64,000 bases of DNA from Bombus terrestris. Taxonomy: Eukaryota; Arthropoda; Insecta; Hymenoptera; Apidae. Under the pieces are notes generated by a model. It did no database searches and was not told where the DNA came from. It saw nothing but the letters and a program-made list of their open reading frames with translations. The stretch spans positions 10,027,200-10,091,199 of the forward strand of contig NC_063281.1 of the NCBI RefSeq assembly GCF_910591885.1, read 5' to 3'. A program made the translations under genes and the position numbers. Of the stretch, positions 11,901 to 22,520 are shown piece by piece. Each line of letters begins with the position of its first letter. The stretch's first letter is position 1.

Positions 11901-14622
11901 ATTTGAAACTCGTGGAACCATTTAAAAAATGTTATTAAATACTCTTGATCTTTATCAGTGTATTATACACAGATGTGTATACTAAATATATAGCGTACAA
12001 TATTATGCTGTATATACATTAAACGTATAAATATACAAATGTATGTATAACATGCACATTGTAGCTGTACATTGTTATCATTTGTTATCAATTGTCATCA
12101 TTTAAAATGTAATTCGAAATGTACTGACAGACCGAGAAGAGGCCACAATCATAAATTATATCAGGGTGCTAGAAGGACTTAACATACCTGTGCGTACCTT
12201 AACGTAATGAACTTTTCGAGAGGAAAATGCGTTTGTCAAATGCTAAATATTGCTCTACCTAGAAATACATCGTGAAAGCAACACGGTACAGAGCAAAAGT
12301 CCATCACTCTTCACTTTTATCCTACTTTATGTTTTTCTTCTTTAATTTCGGTCGTAATTTGATCGCAATTTCGAATTCTCTGGATATAATGATAGCGCTT
12401 TTTCAACGTGTCCCTTTATGATCCCGCGATTATTCGATTCGAACGTAGTAGCGCGAAGCTTGCAGAGGATTTTGATCGATGCACAGACATTTTGGGACAA
12501 TAAAGCGCGCGTTGATACCCGTCGAATATGCCGGTATAATTTTCAACGGATCGTTTATCCCGCGTTTCGACGGTTCTCGTTTTTTCCGCTACCCACCGCC
12601 CACCCCATCCCCACTCAAACCCGCGGATCCCAGCGTTCGATGATTTATCGTACACGGAAAATCACGCGCGTATATATCGTATAATAATGTAATCGTGGAT
12701 ACACCGGGCGAACCTAGCCGTCCGGTTGGTCGAAAAATTTTCGCGGAAAAGCGACCGGGAATAGATATTCGCGGTAGAATATAACGAAAATAATTCCCCA
12801 TGTGACGCACTGTCCGTTGATTATTTTATTCCCTAGCAACAGGTGATCACTCTTTCGCCACTGTTTTTCCATGATCGGCGAAAAACCGACGTGCAACAAA
12901 CTATCCGATAATGCGGCTAGCGAATAATCAACCGCGATTCCGTGCATATCCGTGTGTATCGGCTAAATGTTTCGTGACAGCTTACAACGAGATACTATAG
13001 GGCACACGTTACAACGAAACACTCTAATATAAATGAATCGCGTAATCAACGATTCTTGCGAATAAAATCAGAATTCGACCATGTACGTGAAAAAATATTT
13101 TGCTACTTTCGGCATCCAACGCTTTGAGCTTCTTTCCTTGTTTTATCAACGCGTTCATGCTACGTGCCGGCAAAATATAACGAGAAAATTGGTTAATTCG
13201 TATATGAATACGATGTATAATAATTTGCTAAATCCATTTTATACATTATATCTTCCACTTCGCATACAAATTTGTCCATTTATTAAAATCGTCCTATCGG
13301 ATAGCAATTTCCTTCTAGATCGTGGCATACTGAAACAAACTGATGTTACGGCGAGGAAGATTCTAAATTCAATTATTTTTAACACCATTGTATATTTGCT
13401 ATACATTTTATACTATCCTTTCGTTATTTATGAATATTCTCTAAACAAGTCAAGGTGCACAGAGGATTAAAGTTCTCTTATAGTAATCCTTGCCGAATAA
13501 CATCCAGAAGGCAGTATCCTTTATAAAAACAACAGTGCTGGATTTTTAGGACAAGTAAGCAAACAAACGCATCATCTCGAGGAACATTCGAGGGAGATGT
13601 TTTTTCAGCGACCCTTTTTAGCAGGAAGAATCACGCGAGCAAGCATCTACGATGCTGGTAAACCGTATTATCCCGCTGGATCTCGTGTTCCACGTACAGA
13701 TCTCGCAAGCAATAGAAAAGATCAGCGCAAACCCAACCGCGATCCGTATTCTCGCTCGGCAACTTCGAAGATTTTTCCCGAAGGACGAACTTTCGGTCAG
13801 GGGAAAGCCTATTAGTTGCGAGGATCCCGAGGGTCCTTCGTCTCTAGCCAGGAAATAGTCAGTCTGTTGGCCTAGCGAATCGCAAAATCCTAGCAACAAA
13901 GGCCGGAGGCCGCGTGCTTTCGAAAAACCGCGTGCTTTCCGACCTCCGTCTGCCTATCGTTCCGTTACTTCTTCCTCCGTCGAGTTTAGCTTCTCGTTCG
14001 TGTCACCTTTCCACCTGCTGAAGGCATAAATCATGGCCGTTCGTTCGTTTCCAGCTCAGACATCGGTTTGCAGGTGTCTCGACCGCCGAATTTCACGGCT
14101 GTGAAGGACAGCCTCCTCTTACGCCTTCGCAGTACTTGCGATTTCATGGACTTCCTAAGGAAACTATCCTCCAGCTCATCCATTTTCTTATTTCTGTCAC
14201 GCTTATGGAAATGGCACGCGAGATTGGTGAACCGACCAATTCGTTGGTTTCGTGGTAGGAAATCTTGAATAGGTCTATTAGAATGTTCTATGGACGATAC
14301 AATACACGGTGGATACTTACGCTAATTCATATTTTTCCGATTATCGTCAACAGGATGGAAATTACGAAACTGTGTCACAGACTAAGTATCGGAAAGAGTG
14401 TTGTATCATACTTTGGATATTTTATATGTCGTATCTTTGCACGTGGATATGAAAACGTTCTACAGCAATAAATAAAAATAAATCTTGGCCATAGAACCAC
14501 GCTGTACACACTTTTGTTGAAGTATTGTACACACAATATTGCACACTATTGTGTACGAAAAATGGCCATTACGGGACAGATGAAGCAAGGTAAACATTCA
14601 CTGTGATACAGTGATAACCTAT

Positions 14623-14664
14623 TAATTATTAAGTGTATTTAAGTAATTATTAAGTGTATTTAAG
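14623..14664. repeat. Perfect 21 bp tandem duplication
   Basis: The 21 bp unit beginning TAATTATTAAGTG occurs twice head to tail (14623-14643 and 14644-14664) with no mismatch. Perfect identity in otherwise diverged AT-rich DNA suggests a recent slippage or duplication event. Confidence 0.85.
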
Positions 14665-14756
14665 CTAATCAGACTTTAAGAGTAGGGACAAAAGACAAGT
14701 AAAGTAAAAGAAGATACAAAAGCCTGTATTGTACCTTTGACCATTATATAGAATTT

Positions 14757-14810
14757 TTGCATTTCTGTACCTCCCAATTTCCCATGAATGCGTAACCATT
14801 AAAGCTAATA
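14757..14810. repeat. AT-rich interspersed family, copy A
   Basis: One of at least four diverged copies in this window of a short sequence built as: GCATTTTGTAC, then CTCCCAATTTCC, then an ATAAATGCATAAA-like segment, then ATCCG and TCTATTAA. This copy reads TGTACCTCCCAATTTCCC and ends directly at the left end of the second MITE copy. The full element boundaries are not determined. Confidence 0.5.
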
Positions 14811-15021
14811 GTAGTTTGTCCGAAAAATTTCTTTCGTTTTATGAGGAAATAATAGATAATAATGTTTTGTTTTATATTATTCCGTCGAATTACGTACGAT
14901 CCATTTTGTTCTGTTTTGAAAAATACCGTGACATTTCACACACTTGTTTTAACGTTTGTACGAAGGTGCACTGTTGTAAAAAGACACGTTTGCGAAAGAA
15001 ACACACCTCTCGGACAACCAA
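14811..15021. mobile_element. Mariner-type MITE, copy 2 (211 bp)
   Basis: Same family and orientation as the element at 10324. The left end reads TAGTTTGTCCGAAAAATTTC and the right end CGGACAACCAA, which pair as terminal inverted repeats. TA lies at 14809-14810 and 15022-15023. The shared interior (GTCGAATTACGTACGATCCA, then TTTGTACGAAGGTGCA, then GTTTGCGAAAGAAA) aligns almost collinearly with copy 1, with small indels and scattered substitutions. The open frame over its left half is accidental. Confidence 0.8.
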
Positions 15022-16900
15022 TAATATCAGTTTAATCGCGTTCTAGCAACGAGACTCGAAAAACTTTCTGGAAACGGGTCGATACCTTGTCAAAGTATCC
15101 GGGAAGATCGTTCTTTCTTTCGACGAGCGATCGGCCGTGAGACGATTACTCGTTCGAGTTCCGATCGCTTCTAACGCTCAAATTATTCGGAAGTTTGCCA
15201 TTGAAATCGATCTTCCGTTACTCCGACAGGCTCCCTTGCGACAAACATTTGCACGGCTTTCCACCAAGGGAATCTGTCCGTTGGACGTTTTTTCGTCGCG
15301 ACAAGACGTTCTTGAAGATATTCGTCCTAGTGTGTCCAATTGAGACAACAAACGGACGTTATCTTCGATCTTGACTTGGAAAGAGAAACGTGGCGAAGCG
15401 GTAGTCGTGAACGCGTCGCCGACCCGTCGATATTACGATTAATTGGCTCGTAAATTTTCACCCCAGGCAGTTCCTGGAAGTTCCGAAGGATAATTTATAT
15501 ATTTTTCGGTCAGACCTGACCCACACCTGGCAGTCTCAGCAGGCGTTTACCTGAACGAAACGAACTAGACAGCATCGCGCCATTTTCCAATCCTACTCTT
15601 CCCTTCATTCCATCACTGTCAAAATTTTATCAAAAAATCCATCGACTTTTACTTTTTCATAAAAAAAAGTTTTCTTTTACTCTTTTCGTAATTTGGATTT
15701 TTTTTTTTAAATAAAAAAGCAGCTTTTAAGAACGCGAAATTAATTGCTAACGCAGTTAGTTTAAAATCGCATTTGTCACGTTCCTCTTCCGTAGTCTTCA
15801 AGTATTCTATTGTGTATAGTTCTATAGTTATAAACAATAAACGAATAGTTTTCTATTGTTCTTCCGCTTTTTATGGAATATATTTATCCCTTTTTAGAGA
15901 AACAATGTTTCTTAATTTCAAACAATATCTTTAATTTCAAGCGCGCAACACACTTTGCATCTTGTAATAAAAACGCCAACATTTAAACGTATTCATATTT
16001 TTACGAATGTTATTTAAAAAATGAAACCTAGGTAAAAAATTGTTACATCCACTGTCAGCAGGTATTTTAACGAGCAGTCTACTTCACATATTGCATATAG
16101 GTTCGCGTATTACGTACATTCTACGCATATTTTGTACCAACAAATTTCTGATAATACTACCGTTTGTCCTATTAACCACGAGATATAAAAATTGTACTAA
16201 TTTTTGGCCGATTTCATAGCCACCAAACGCAATATATAAACATTCTGTTTTTAGCTATGAAAAGTACTTTTCGAAGAACTTCCTCTTCCTCGAATAACGT
16301 TTGAAAAAGCATTCGAAGAATCTGCATTCTGCCGTAGTTTGAGAATATCTTTAAGAAGTTTCGAACAGGCTTGGCGGAATCGCTCGATGAACCTGAAACT
16401 TGAAAGCGAGTGCAACGAATCGCGCGTAACACACCTTTCCGGCCGAGTTCCGTATCCGTCAAAAAGTTGGCGGCAACGGTTGGGTCGAAACGCCCATCCA
16501 CGGAATTACCTTGAAGATTGGAGGGAAAGGCTGCGAGGAAAAACTTTTTCTCTCGCTATAATTCATCGAAGGGCCGCACGGCGAATCGGCTGCACGCGGT
16601 TGTCAGCCAAATCAAGCGTAAAACGCGAGGTAATTGTCAATCCGAGAGGGTTCACTCAGAGCGCAGGAAGGGTGGTTGTAGACGAGATTAGGCGAAGGGA
16701 GGAGGGGTAAAACGCGGCACGTCGAATGTTTATAAGCTGATCGTCATTCGATTTTCACGGCTATCGATGCACTCGGAGGATTCGATTTGCGTGCAACCAT
16801 GTGGAATCGATACGGGCATTTTTCAAATGAAACGCACCCTATGTTTCTCTGTTTCGCAGTTTGTTTCTTTCTAAATGTTTCATTGTTATATTGCGCCACT
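15022..16900. other. Non-coding DNA between repeats
   Basis: A GC-richer island (15030-15600) and another at 16340-16740 are separated by AT-rich DNA holding copy B of the AT-rich family. The 123-codon plus-strand frame at 16339-16710 is Arg/Ser-rich, overlaps an open frame on the other strand, and shows no domain. No RNA gene seen. Confidence 0.55.
16117..16175. repeat. AT-rich interspersed family, copy B
   Basis: Starts CATTCTACGCATATTTTGTA and continues through an AATTTCTGATAATACTACC segment to CCTATTAACC. It lines up in order with the copies at 14757, 21893 and 29013. Confidence 0.45.
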
Positions 16901-17010
16901 CTGATGCGTAGCTTTCACTCTTTCGCATTCAAATGGAATTACTTTCATTAAAAGCGAATTTTGACAATCGGGCGCTACTTTCTTAAATATTCCCATTCTA
17001 CTTGTATTTT

Positions 17011-17480
17011 CGCCTAAACGACGATACACCCCGAAGAAAGCGTCAAACTTTATCGAAGAAAGATTACCGTTAAGTGCATCGTATTTCGGATAAATCACGC
17101 GCAGTTCGAATTTTATTAAAATATCCGTAGATTCATATTGATCGATCTGATCAATTTATTCTTCTACTAAATTAACTATTTATTTCTATTTATTTATTTT
17201 CCGTTTTATATTTTCCCCTAGACGATGATACGCTTTAAAGGAACTGTCGAAAGAAGATCACCGATCGAATGTATGATGTTTTAAACGAATGACGCGCAGA
17301 TAAAACTTTCTTAAAAGATCCGTAGCTTTATTTTCGTCGATCCAATTAATCCGTTATCCTATTAAGTTTACCTTTAAGCGACAGCCTCTTAAAGGATCCT
17401 GTTTTATTACCCTAAACGGTGATGCACCTCAAAGGGGGCATGGAGAAAACGAAAGCCATAGGCGTTATTCGAGCGTATTT
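17011..17480. repeat. Ancient tandem triplication of a ~200 bp unit
   Basis: Three head-to-tail diverged units begin with the same block: CTAAACGACGATACACC (17014), CTAGACGATGATACGC (17219) and CTAAACGGTGATGCACC (17411). Spacings are about 205 and 192 bp. Units 1 and 2 also share, in order, a TCGAAGAAAGAT(T)ACCG segment, an ACGCGCAG segment, an ATCCGTAG segment, a TCGATC..AATTAAT segment and a TTATTC/TATCCTATTAA tail. DNA just left of unit 1 (GCGCTACTTTCTTAAATATT at 16972) resembles the end part of unit 2, so a fourth partial unit may precede. No coding frame is conserved across the units. Confidence 0.65.
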
Positions 17481-18180
17481 CCAATAAAAAGATCGACGAG
17501 CTAGGTTGACTTCGATCGGCAGGGAATCAAGATCAAGAGGCGGCCGAACAATCGTGGCGCGTTTCTATGAAGTTGGTCGGGGTGAATAGAATTCGCGATG
17601 AAAAGGACGCACGCGTGCGCGCGCGAGTTCAGCCCCCTCTCTTCCTTTTTCCCTATTTTTTCTTTCCTTTTTTTTCGGCAAAAGCCAGGGTCGCGTCGCG
17701 TTTTTCATACGGTCCTCGATAGAGACGGCCGTAAGTGCATTCACCGTGCAAATCGGGTTGCCTCGAGAGTGCAACAATACGCAACAGGTGAGGAGGAGAG
17801 ATCGGTACGCGTTCAATGGCAGGTGAAGTTTCCTTTCGAACAAGAATAAGTACTCGAGATTGTGCCCGATCCGATTGCCTAAGAAGTTCCTCGCGGAAAC
17901 GCTTCCCTTATACTTTCGATCTTCTCCTTCCCCCTCCCCCTCCCGCCCCTCTGTCCCTCGCTTTCGAATGACTTGAAGCCCGTTCTAATAAATATTTCGT
18001 TCGAACAACTCTTTTTTGGTGGGCTTCTCCACATACAGAATCATTTCTTTCATCGGTTTTGATAAATCATTCTCGTTACGACGAAGAAAAACTCGAGAGT
18101 TGGAGAGAAACAAAAAGGACAGGAAGATTGGGAGCAAAGGGCATGAGAGAATGCAGCACCTGCGCGAGGATGTTGATGTA
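17481..18180. other. Non-coding DNA with a pyrimidine tract
   Basis: Contains a C/T-rich run (17620-17680), a second run at 17920-17965, and short frames on both strands created by them. No gene is recognised. Confidence 0.55.
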
Positions 18181-18188
18181 TCTGTCGG

Positions 18189-18232
18189 CGTTAATTAACG
18201 GGCCATTAATTATCCGGAATGGACCAATTAGG
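18189..18232. promoter_or_regulatory. Homeodomain-type site cluster
   Basis: A perfect 12 bp palindrome CGTTAATTAACG (18189-18200) is followed within 32 bp by ATTAATTATCCGGA and CCAATTAGG. That gives several TAAT/ATTA cores, the standard homeodomain recognition core, in 44 bp. The ATTATCCGGA string recurs in the palindrome at 60450. Function as an enhancer is inference only. Confidence 0.4.
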
Positions 18233-18312
18233 AAGATGGTCTTGTTTCGGTCTATCGTGTTCCACTCGGCAACCGCTCTAAGAAACTTGCTTGTACCGTA
18301 AATATATAATAC

Positions 18313-18401
18313 CACGTGGCTAGTGGAACACGTGGAAATTTCCTAGTACCATCAGATTAACAATAGATATTTGCGAGAGTTCGGTCTCAGGATTTCACGT
18401 G
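18313..18401. promoter_or_regulatory. Three CACGTG E-boxes within 90 bp
   Basis: CACGTG occurs at 18313-18318, 18329-18334 and 18396-18401. The first two are 10 bp apart and both sit in CACGTGG contexts. CACGTG is the site of bHLH factors such as CLOCK:CYCLE, Myc/Max or USF-like proteins. Binding is not shown by sequence. Confidence 0.4.
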
Positions 18402-18978
18402 TTACCGAGTATGTTGGCAACGATAATTAGACATATCCGACGTGTGAATTTTTGTCAATTTTATCGAAGATGAAGTATTCCTTGGACTAAAGAATAATCC
18501 AGAACGTACGTTCTAGAAACGTAGGAGAGAAAAAAAGAAGGATCGGAAAAAATTCGTCACGCGTCAGTCTTTTTTCAAAAATATGATAATTTATGATAGA
18601 TGCTTGCGCGGAGAAGTTGTCACGCTCGTGTCTAGACAGAGTCTCGTTTCGATTCCGTGACACGAATAAACAAGCGGAGAATGCAAGAAAAATGCGTTCG
18701 AACGTATGAGATGCGTAATCGATTACCCACGATCCATGACAGATCCCTGGATCGTTCCCCTTTCCCGTGAGAACCGTACAAAGAGAATCGTCTTTCCGTT
18801 TACCATTATTCTTCGTCTTTTTATTTATACCTTAAATCGGACAGCTTTCTGAAAATAGGGATACAAAATAATATATTCAATAAATTGCGTGGGAAATTCG
18901 AGTTGAAGCTCATTGATCGATCGACATATCAACAATATTTTATATTATAAGATTAATATGTCACAGTTTCAGATCTAT

Positions 18979-19014
18979 CCTGAAGAAGCAGATTGCAATG
19001 TTTACGAAACGTTG
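18979..19014 (+). repeat. Possible repeat-tail relic (CCTGAAGAAG...CGAAACGTTG)
   Basis: CCTGAAGAAG (18979-18988) is followed 16 bp later by CGAAACGTTG (19005-19014). From memory, this spaced pair recurs in metazoan interspersed repeats, often near the 3' part of non-LTR retrotransposons. No reverse-transcriptase remnant is visible beside it, so the call is weak. The short frame at 18958-19095 overlapping it is probably accidental. Confidence 0.3.
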
Positions 19015-20960
19015 ACGCGAAGTGGAAGTGCAAAGTGTGAGTTCAGAGCGCAAACACCAAAGTCAATATTATGTATAGTGACTAGTTACGTTTGAATTGA
19101 TAATTGTAATGACTCTTAAAGAATTTCTTAGTGCTATCACGATATTACGTTATATTACCGTGCCAAAGACGATAACAAATTGCTTCACTCTGATATTTGT
19201 ATATAAAGCTTGTACATCATATTTCCATTTTCAGAAAACTTTTCAATTATCCTCGATATCGCTTTTCAAGTTTATATGTTTTTAACGTTTATATGTGTAC
19301 GAGTCTTTAATGTCTCAGAAATAACTTCTTATCAAATTGAGAAGGAAAGAATCAGCTTTCCATTTACGATCATAATTAGCGTATCATTAATACACCCGAA
19401 ATTATCTTCGATGTTAGCAACCCTCTTCGAGTTCATCTTCCAAAGATGGTTTCTTATCGAATTGAAAAATCAGACTCCTCTAATCAGTCGCGAGATCACG
19501 GACATTGATACCACGGAAGGAGGGGCACAAAGGACAAATTAAACAGTTCCATCGACGGAGAATTTCAGGAACCCTCTCTCGGTATATACTGTCATTATCT
19601 GTCCATCGTAGTTTCCTCGCCCTTTCGTCCAGTTTCCTCGTAGTAGGTCGCGAATCAAGATGGACCGATGCAAGGGGTGTACACCCTTCATCAAAATGTA
19701 CATGGACGCGGAGGAAGCGGTCCGGACTGAGGGACGGAAACAGAATCTTTTGAGGCGAGCTGTGGAATGCGTTGGAAAACGGGATCGCTTCTCACGATTC
19801 TTTTCTTCCGATCATGGTCCAATGAGGCTTCTAGGAAATTTTCCCTTCCTGTCAGAGCATTTTAGTCAGGGAAGAAGGATACTTAACCCTTATGAGACTA
19901 ATGGTAAATATGTCACATTTATTGCATCGATAGTTATACCATTTGATTTTACAAAATTTCCTTTGTCTATTAACTGCTACTTTTTAAACGATACGTCTCT
20001 AAATCTGACAGAATGTTTTTACGAATACTCTTTTGTTCGATCATGACATTAAAATTAGAAAATTAAGGAAATTGTAGCGTCGCTCAACTCATGTTCTGCT
20101 GCTGCCATCTGCTGAAATAATGCGTACTTTGCTTGCTTTAGAAATTACAAGTGGCTCGAATTCTTTTCTGGTTCGAGTCTACTATATAGCCAATGCTATA
20201 ACGCGATTGTGTTGTCTGGAAGAAAGAGAAGTCCATGCGGAAAGGGTTAAGCGCGAATCGACTCTAAAGATTACTTTCAATTCCATTAACAAATATCCGA
20301 TAACTCGATAAATAGCGAGTAACGTTCGATAAAAATTTCCTTCCCTAATACAAATTTCAAAGTTAAAAGAAACAAAGAACGAGAGGGTTAAAGAACAGCG
20401 AGGTTCGACGATCGTCCGCAAAGCTGAAGAGAAGGGTGCCTTGAGTATTCGAGATCGAGGGCTTCCGAGAAACCGCGAAACAAAGCTCGAATAGAAGGGC
20501 TATCTCGAGGAGATCGATCGATGCATCTCGAGCGCCTCACTGCCAACAAAGAGGTATTCCTTTGGAATCGAAGAAACAAAAAAGAAGAAAGAAAAAAAAA
20601 AGAAACGCACCACCGGTGCCCCGTTGGTAATCGATCGATCGAGAAAGAAGGGGTTCTCTGGCAAAAGCGCCGACCCCCTCGAGGGAGCAGATAGAAAAGG
20701 AGAAAGAAAGTAGTGGGCGACGAGACGGATAAGTAGGTGGAAGAGCTGAACCCGCGTAGATCAGATCTAGCTTGTGATTCGCTCGCGATCCAGTAATAAC
20801 GACACAAAAGTAGGATTCTGTATGGTGGAACGAGGAAAGAGAAACGACAAGCGTACACGGAGGGAAGAAGAGAAAGGAGAGACTCGCTGTAGGTGAAGAA
20901 AGAAAAAGAAAAAAAAGACTACGAAGAGTGGGGAGATGGAGGAGCATTGAATGTCTGGAG
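19015..20960. other. AT-rich then purine-rich non-coding DNA
   Basis: 19015-19500 is AT-rich. 19500-19760 is GC-richer with short unrecognised frames. 20390-20950 is strongly purine-rich on the plus strand, so its minus-strand frames (up to 156 codons) are rich in F, L and S and are low-complexity artefacts. The purine tract ends at ATGTCTGGA directly before GTAAGTAG (20960), a good splice-donor match. Confidence 0.5.
19883..20250. mobile_element. Possible TTAA-type (piggyBac-like) MITE
   Basis: TTAACCCTT at 19883-19891 and AAGGGTTAA at 20242-20250 face each other 368 bp apart. TTAA targets with C-rich ends are typical of piggyBac-superfamily elements. Inverted similarity does not extend convincingly past the first nine bases, and no transposase is present. 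Low confidence. Confidence 0.2.
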
Positions 20961-21892
20961 TAAGTAGAGATTTCCGGATGCTGTGCGTGTACGGTCTACC
21001 ATTTCGCCCTCGTCTTACCTGGAACCACCCCCTCTTACGTGCTCACCCCACTCTCTGCTCTTGATCTTTTACCTATGGGAAAAATCTACATTGAGTCGAG
21101 GGCGAATGAATGGAGGGAGGAGAGGTGACCGGTTCACGGCGGAATCTTTTGTGGGCCGGATTCCTTCTGTCGGGTCCATCCGCTGCAACAACGTCCTGTG
21201 CCACGCTACGACAACCCGGGGTCCTTCCTGGAGCTCGCGAGCACCCACACCCCCGCTGTACCTCGAACTCTGCCCTCTCGTATAGCAGGCCGCACGTGCA
21301 GGTAGCCGAGATGAACGCGTTCTGCTTTCTCACGGCAATTCTGCCCGGTAACTTCGTCGCACCAATTCCCGCGGTCTGGTTTTCGCGCGAATTTTAGGTG
21401 AACGAAAGGTGACACGTTCTCTGTGGACTTTTGTGAAGATGCCGAGCCCTTGACGCAGGAGTCCGGGTCGATTTTTGAAGATCTATGTTACCTTCCTTTT
21501 TATTCTTGATGAAACCAATTGAAAGCTGCAGGCGGAGTGTTTAACACATAAATTTGCAATGGGTATTTTTATTTACCTGCTGTTTTATTGCACTTTGGAT
21601 ATAATGGTACTTTTCTGTATAGAATTAATAACACGGTATGGTTCGTTGTTTTTCACACGGCAATATTAGTTTTCGGCTTAGAGGAAATACTTTAGCACAA
21701 TAATATTTTATTGCAAGGTCATTTCAAGATTATTTTATTACATTTCTGAAGCTTACGTGTAATCTAAAAATCAAACAAAAACAGAGTTTTGTCTGAATGG
21801 CATAGACCGACGGTATTTTACATTTTAAAATTGTTTCCTTGCGAAATATATGGAAATATGATTTATCGTGCTTTTCCTCTCCTAAGCAAATG

Positions 21893-21953
21893 CATTCTGC
21901 GCATTTTTACCTTCAAACTCTCCATAAATACATAAAAGTCAGCAGTCTACTAA
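21893..21953. repeat. AT-rich interspersed family, copy C
   Basis: Reads CATTCTGCGCATTTTTACC, then an ACTCTCCATAAATACATAAA segment, then GTCAGCAGTCTACTAAC. It is collinear with copies A, B and D. Confidence 0.5.
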
Positions 21954-22481
21954 CAACTAATAACTCCATATCCTAACTAATCACCGACAACTCGGTTTCA
22001 ATAATCCGTGACATTAGTTAATACCGAATGCACATAATCGAGAAACATAGGCTAAGAAACATGGGTGATGAAAAAAAGGCGCACAAACTCGAGAAAAAAG
22101 TCTTTCCCCATGCTCGTATAATAGAGGCACGTGACGAAGCAGTATCCACGACCTTTGCTTTCATATTCCTCCGCTCTGATCTCTCACGGGAGGAGATTAG
22201 TGAGTTAGGCTCGCGCGTTGTCCATCCAAACGGACACGTCGCGAAGATGAAGAGAGAAACGTTGGGCGGAGAGCCTCTTGCTCGTCTCTAGATAATTACG
22301 ATCTGTACGTTTATTTCTAGAGGAGTCTTTGACCAGGGTGAAACCGCTTACATGCCCATTTACAGCCGGGTGTGGCGGTAATTTATTTCGACAAGTGGCG
22401 AAACCATGTTTTAACGCCGCCAGCGTTTGTTTGTCTGAGAGGCGACGCGAATTCTTTTAATTCTTTAACGAGGAAGGTAAC

Positions 22482-22520
22482 GATTGCGTAATGCTACCTC
22501 CGCACCATCGTTACGCAATC
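22482..22520. other. Short stem-loop (GATTGCGTAA / TTACGCAATC)
   Basis: A perfect 10 bp inverted repeat (22482-22491 and 22511-22520) encloses a 19-base loop. The stem is too short for a typical microRNA precursor; a dyad binding site is equally possible. Confidence 0.55.

Larger units (their letters stand above)
10545..14756. other. Intervening non-coding DNA, AT-rich with GC-richer islands
   Basis: No gene recognised. GC-richer islands at 10880-11300, 12400-12960 and 13600-14270 contain overlapping open frames on both strands without recognisable motifs. A TATATAAG box-like string occurs near 10706, but no initiator lies at the expected distance. A 12-13 bp direct repeat (CCGCGTGCTTTC) occurs at 13910 and 13928. 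11600-12130 and 14270-14760 are very AT-rich. Confidence 0.6.

Noticed and set aside
21311..21350. Signal-peptide-like micro-exon (MNAFCFLTAILPG) before GTAACT
   Set aside because: The donor is mediocre, the start context is ordinary, and no partner exon or conservation can be seen.
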